Positions 8,313-11,596 of a stretch of DNA of 11,596 nt are shown piece by piece. The translations under genes and the position numbers were made by a program. The notes below the pieces were generated by a model. That model did not search any database. It was not told the origin of the DNA and saw nothing but the letters and a program-made list of their open reading frames with translations. Within the stretch, counting starts at the first letter, position 1. Each line of letters opens with the position of its first letter. The DNA is from Oehlia diaphana (lineage: Eukaryota > Glomeromycota > Glomeromycetes > Glomerales > Glomeraceae): positions 1-11,596 of the forward strand of contig QZLH01002795.1 of the NCBI GenBank assembly GCA_003833135.1. The letters are read 5' to 3'.

Positions 8313-8560
8313 ATCACCCTTCCCTGTAGGTACTTTGCTGCAGTCTCATAGTAGGATGGGGCTATCCGGGACTTTTGAGGAGGCATAGTTCTATGCTAGG
8401 TAGGTACTTACTTTCAGTAAGCTCGTGACTTGTGAGTATCACAGTCCTGTGATAGGACTGGTCAGTTGTGGAACGGCATGGTGCTTTGTGTAAGCTTTAC
8501 AGGGTTAAGCATAATGCATTTTTCAGGATGTCCCTTTATGGTAGGTTATAGTACTTTGTC
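8313..8560. repeat. GC-richer hairpin-rich island, probable dispersed repeat
   Basis: GC content is about 46% over 8341-8520 (82 of 180 bases), well above the flanks, with sharp edges. It contains several perfect stems: GCATAG-TT-CTATGC (8383-8396), CTTACT-TTC-AGTAAG (8407-8421), TATCACAG-TC-CTGTGATA (8437-8454) and, overlapping the last, CAGTCCT-GTGAT-AGGACTG (8442-8460). All frames carry stops. No tRNA fold and no clear RNA polymerase III A/B box pair was found. It is probably the non-coding part of a retroelement or a structured repeat; it could also be a non-coding RNA gene. Strand is unknown. Confidence 0.5.
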
Positions 8561-9563
8561 ATTATCATTTTATAATAATGAAAATAGTAAGATTTTCAAA
8601 ATGTAATAATAAAATTTTCTATGAATTATCTTTTTTTTTAATATATAATGAAAGTTTTGTTAGAATATAACTAATGAGAAAACTTATTTATAATTTATCA
8701 ACTCACCTGTTAAATAAATTTTAAGGATTCTTACAATTTCCAAGAGTTCAAAACTATATATAATTTTGCAGTTGTAAAAGTTATTAAATTATTAATATGT
8801 TTTATAATAAAACTATTTTATGTTTAAGTCAGTTTTAGTATCATTCAATAGGTTTGCATTTTTTTTAGAATGTATAATACTCAAAATTATTTTAAGCAAT
8901 ATTAAATATGTATTAAGAATTTATATGAAAAGTAAAGTATAAAAAAATATATATATAAAGTATAATAGCTAAAATGACAATATCACAATACAATATTATG
9001 CGAACAAATTTACATAACCAGAAAGTATATTTTATAATGGATGATAAAAAATGTTGTGGAAATAAACTTTCTTTTTCAATAAAATTTTAATAAATTATAT
9101 TTATTATGTTAGATCCATTAAATTAACTAATGAATTAAGCTTTTTATGCTCAAAATAAACAAATATATGTATGTACTGTAAATATATAATTTTTTAGGGA
9201 AAATATAAGTCTAACGATGATTTTGAACCAGATGATTTTAGAGTTTAGACGTTTTAAAGTGAAAATTCGAAACTGTAATTAGGGTAAATTATTTTTATGA
9301 GTATTTATTTGACTTCCATAAATTTAACGTTAATGAGTTTTGAAAAGAAAAACGTAATTTCAGGTCAACTTTGTTTAATCTTGGATTCTTGATCATGTAA
9401 GCAAGTATTAACCTTAATTTATTATTACTTTTTAATATAACAATTATTTAACTGATGTTGCGAAAATATGAAAAATTATAAAGACTTAACATATTTTGTA
9501 TAAAAGTAATTAATTATGTGGAATATATATAAATCATTTCTTGTTTCCGAGTAAGAGTTTGAC
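8561..9563. other. Non-coding spacer
   Basis: AT-rich, with low-complexity runs such as the A then TA repeat near 8941-8957. No coding frame can be supported. A short splice-acceptor-like open segment at 9198-9248 is discussed among the rejected items. GAGTAAGAGTTTG (9549-9561) begins a repeat pair that continues after the palindrome. Confidence 0.5.
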
Positions 9564-9581
9564 CAATTTTGGCCAAAATTG
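9564..9581. repeat. 18-bp perfect palindrome CAATTTTGGCCAAAATTG
   Basis: Perfect dyad that contains the same 16-mer as 667-682. It is flanked by near-identical direct repeats GAGTAAGAGTTTG (9549-9561) and GAGTAAAAGTTTG (9600-9612). Shared short words (CTAGAATT, ACCAATTTT, TTTTCAACT) also surround the copy at 667-682, in a different order. This suggests two members of one degraded repeat family. Confidence 0.65.
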
Positions 9582-9612
9582 ATTTTTTCAACTAGAATTG
9601 AGTAAAAGTTTG

Positions 9613-10583
9613 TTAACTTTAGCTAAATTTCCAACATAAAATATCAAGAAATTATGTGTTAATATACTTGATATTTATTAATTTATAACCAATTTCTATT
9701 TTTCCCACATAAAAAAAAATAAAAATATTTTATAAATTTCAGATTTAAAAAAATTTTGTTTCGTAAATCTGGCAAAACTTGGCGTAAAAATTTCCACGAC
9801 CATTAGGATACATAGTATGTAGTATCGCTCTTAAACTTACTTATATGATTTAATAAAGTTTCTTCGTTTAATAGGGAATGACGGATTATTTTTGGCCTAC
9901 TTGCTATTTAAAGGTAATAATAGGTCAAAATAAATTTGTTACGAAATAATGTATTATGATAAATAATTAATTACCAAATCCCCTTTTGTTATGTTAAGAA
10001 AAAAAATAAAATCAAATAAATCTCTAAATACGCTTTCGAAACAGACAGATATTTGAAAGAGTTAAGTAATATTCCACGTGATAGCCAGACCTCTAAAATG
10101 TACTATTTCTGTTTTTGGTTTTAACATGATACAATGTTTTCATCTATAAACGTCATTGTTATCAGTTCAAATAACTCTAAAGTACTTTTAATTATTTGCC
10201 GGTAATGAAACCATTACTAAATTAAATAAAAAAATAATTATGATATTGTATGTTGTTTAAAAATGCATCGATGAATAAATAAATTTTACCTACTAGTCTA
10301 TTATATTATCATATTGATCACGCTTTTTATCATCAGCCAATTTCACTTCAATAATGCGATTGTTCTTTGCTAATAATAATATCTATTGTTTTATATTTGT
10401 TCAATATTTTGAAAAGTTTACAAAAAACTTGTGAACCCTTAAGAATTTTATACAAATTGCAAATAATGAGTATAATTTTCTAATGACCTAAATTCCTAGT
10501 AAATGAATTTTTACATTAAAAAGTAAATAAAAAACGATATTTAAAATAAGGATCATTTTATAGAGTCATTCACCAAATAGATA
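9613..10583. other. Non-coding spacer
   Basis: AT-rich with slightly higher complexity around 9750-10130. Stops are frequent in all frames and I can support no gene. CACGTG occurs once (10075-10080), not enough to call a site. TTGCCGGTAAT occurs near 10196 and again near 11449, an isolated short match. Confidence 0.5.
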
Positions 10584-10741
10584 TGGGCGCTTTGCAGTAG
10601 AAAGGGACGAAACTACAAAAAAAATAAAAAATGAGTTAATATAAAATCTGAACAAATTATAGTATTTAGAATATTTTTGGCATATAAAAGAAAATTTGAA
10701 TTTTTTTAGTAGTTTCGTCCTTTTCTACTGCAAAGCGCCCA
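10584..10741. mobile_element. 158-bp MITE-like element with 33-bp terminal inverted repeats
   Basis: Left arm 10584-10616 starts TGGGCGCTTTGCAGTAG. Right arm 10709-10741 is its reverse complement, with a single mismatch (10604). TA flanks both sides (10582-10583 and 10742-10743), fitting a TA target-site duplication as made by Tc1/mariner-type or some other DNA transposases; because the surrounding ATAT is symmetric, a 4-bp ATAT duplication is also possible. The interior of about 92 bp is A/T-rich and non-coding, so the element would depend on a transposase elsewhere. The near-perfect arms suggest fairly recent insertion. A read-through transcript would form a 33-bp hairpin. Confidence 0.8.
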
Positions 10742-10744
10742 TAT

Positions 10745-11482
10745 AGTCATCAATAATGTCCATCCAGATATATCTAAAAATGAATAGTATGCTCTTAAAT
10801 CTTTGGTGACTTTAGTCTCCAACTATAATAATTTTATTTTTCCTGCAATAAAAATTTATTAATGAGATGATCTCTGAATTTTAGGTTAAGAAAAAGTTTT
10901 AATGAATAGAGAAATTATCTAAAATATGGTCAACTTTTAATTTTTATAAGCTCATTATGTTACAAAAAAGGCGTCTGAAAAATATGTTACTACATTATAA
11001 TGTCAAAATATTATGCTAATAAAACTTAATAATCAAAATTGAATTTTTGATTTCGCCTTTTCATTCGAAACTTCAAATTTGGCTCATTAAACATCAATTA
11101 TCAAAAATAAAAAAATTATCCAAAGTAATAACCAAAATAAATATTATTAAAAAAAAAAAAGGAAAGAAGGAAAACTAATCCATTATTAAATATTTGATAT
11201 TTTTTTGTTACAATTTAAATTTATTGATAACATAGACAATCATCATCACAAATATGACATTGAAATTTTATTTTATTATGAAATTTAAAGGTGTTTCCAT
11301 TTTTTGAATTCTATGATGATTTGATAAAATAGGTTTTTTTTCAAAAACGTCAAAATTAAAATAATTCTAGCCTATAAAAGCTTAACTTTAAGTCATTTGT
11401 ACCTTCATATATGTACAATAAAAAAAAAAAATAATAATAAAAGATCCAAGTTGCCGGTAATAACGGATTATTTTGTATTATG
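10745..11482. other. Non-coding spacer
   Basis: AT-rich, with poly-A tracts near 11149-11160 and 11418-11430. No coding frame, RNA gene or repeat of note was seen before the GC-rich unit at the right edge. Confidence 0.5.
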
Positions 11483-11596
11483 CGCCATACTGTTCAAAAA
11501 TCCCGGGTGGCCACCCTGGATGCATCCAGGGTAGCTACCCGGGATGTATCCAGGATTTACCCTGGATTACCAAACGCCGTACTGTTCAAAAATCCA
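11483..11596. repeat. GC-rich palindromic repeat unit, 92-bp period, cut by window end
   Basis: CGCC(A/G)TACTGTTCAAAAATC begins at 11483 and again at 11575, giving a 92-bp period. Between them, 11502-11543 is a 42-bp near-palindrome running from CCCGGGTGGCCACCCTGG to its complement CCAGGGTAGCTACCCGGG around GGATGCATCC. It is followed by a 7-bp stem ATCCAGG (11548-11554) / CCTGGAT (11561-11567). The unit is far more GC-rich than the rest of the window. It could be the start of a tandem satellite, or a palindromic mobile element bounded by direct repeats; the window ends too early to tell. Confidence 0.65.

Noticed and set aside
8313..8560. tRNA or other RNA polymerase III gene in the GC-rich island
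   Set aside because: No cloverleaf, no GGTTCRANNCC-type B box and no matching A box were found on either strand.
9198..9248. Possible last exon after TTTTTTAG, reading GKYKSNDDFEPDDFRV then stop
   Set aside because: The composition is protein-like and the acceptor is plausible, but 16 codons are too few and no upstream exon could be found within 600 bp.

Overview
The window looks like nuclear DNA of an arbuscular mycorrhizal fungus, most likely Rhizophagus or a close relative (Glomeromycotina). The reasons are the strongly AT-rich sequence, long gene-poor spacers full of palindromes and inverted repeats, one short spliceosomal intron, and two protein families that are greatly expanded in these fungi: Sel1-repeat/tyrosine-kinase-like kinases and F-box/LRR proteins. 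The species call is an inference from protein resemblance; no search was run.

Layout. Positions 1-640 are AT-rich DNA with no recognisable gene. Positions 640-1110 hold a cluster of palindromes and inverted repeats built on TTTTGGC(T/C)A and GGTCCAGTCTGGTCC-type words. A broken minus-strand coding remnant of unknown family lies at about 1187-1533. A spacer to 2377 carries a compact palindrome/tandem-repeat element 122-159 bp before the start codon of the main gene.

The main gene is 2378-4663 joined to 4747-5628 (83-nt intron, phase 0). It encodes about 1055 residues: 17 near-identical 36-residue Sel1-like repeats (28-634), a CxxC...CxxC zinc-ribbon-like linker (641-657), a tyrosine-kinase-like protein kinase domain (about 700-975) and a conserved-looking C-terminal tail. 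The intron falls inside the kinase N-lobe and its second in-frame codon is a stop, so an unspliced transcript would yield a repeat protein without a working kinase.

Positions 6145-7681 are the decayed but collinear remains of an F-box/LRR-type gene of about 510 codons, with at least four nonsense codons and about seven frameshifts. The rest is non-coding: a GC-richer, hairpin-rich island (8313-8560, about 46% GC in its core), an 18-bp perfect palindrome (9564-9581), a 158-bp MITE-like element with 33-bp terminal inverted repeats and a TA duplication (10584-10741), and a GC-rich palindromic unit at the right edge (11483-11596) that seems to repeat with a 92-bp period and runs off the window.

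Working together: there is one apparently intact gene, a repeat-scaffold kinase likely to act in intracellular signalling, in a repeat-rich setting where a neighbouring member of another expanded family has died. No operon-like or multi-gene system is visible.
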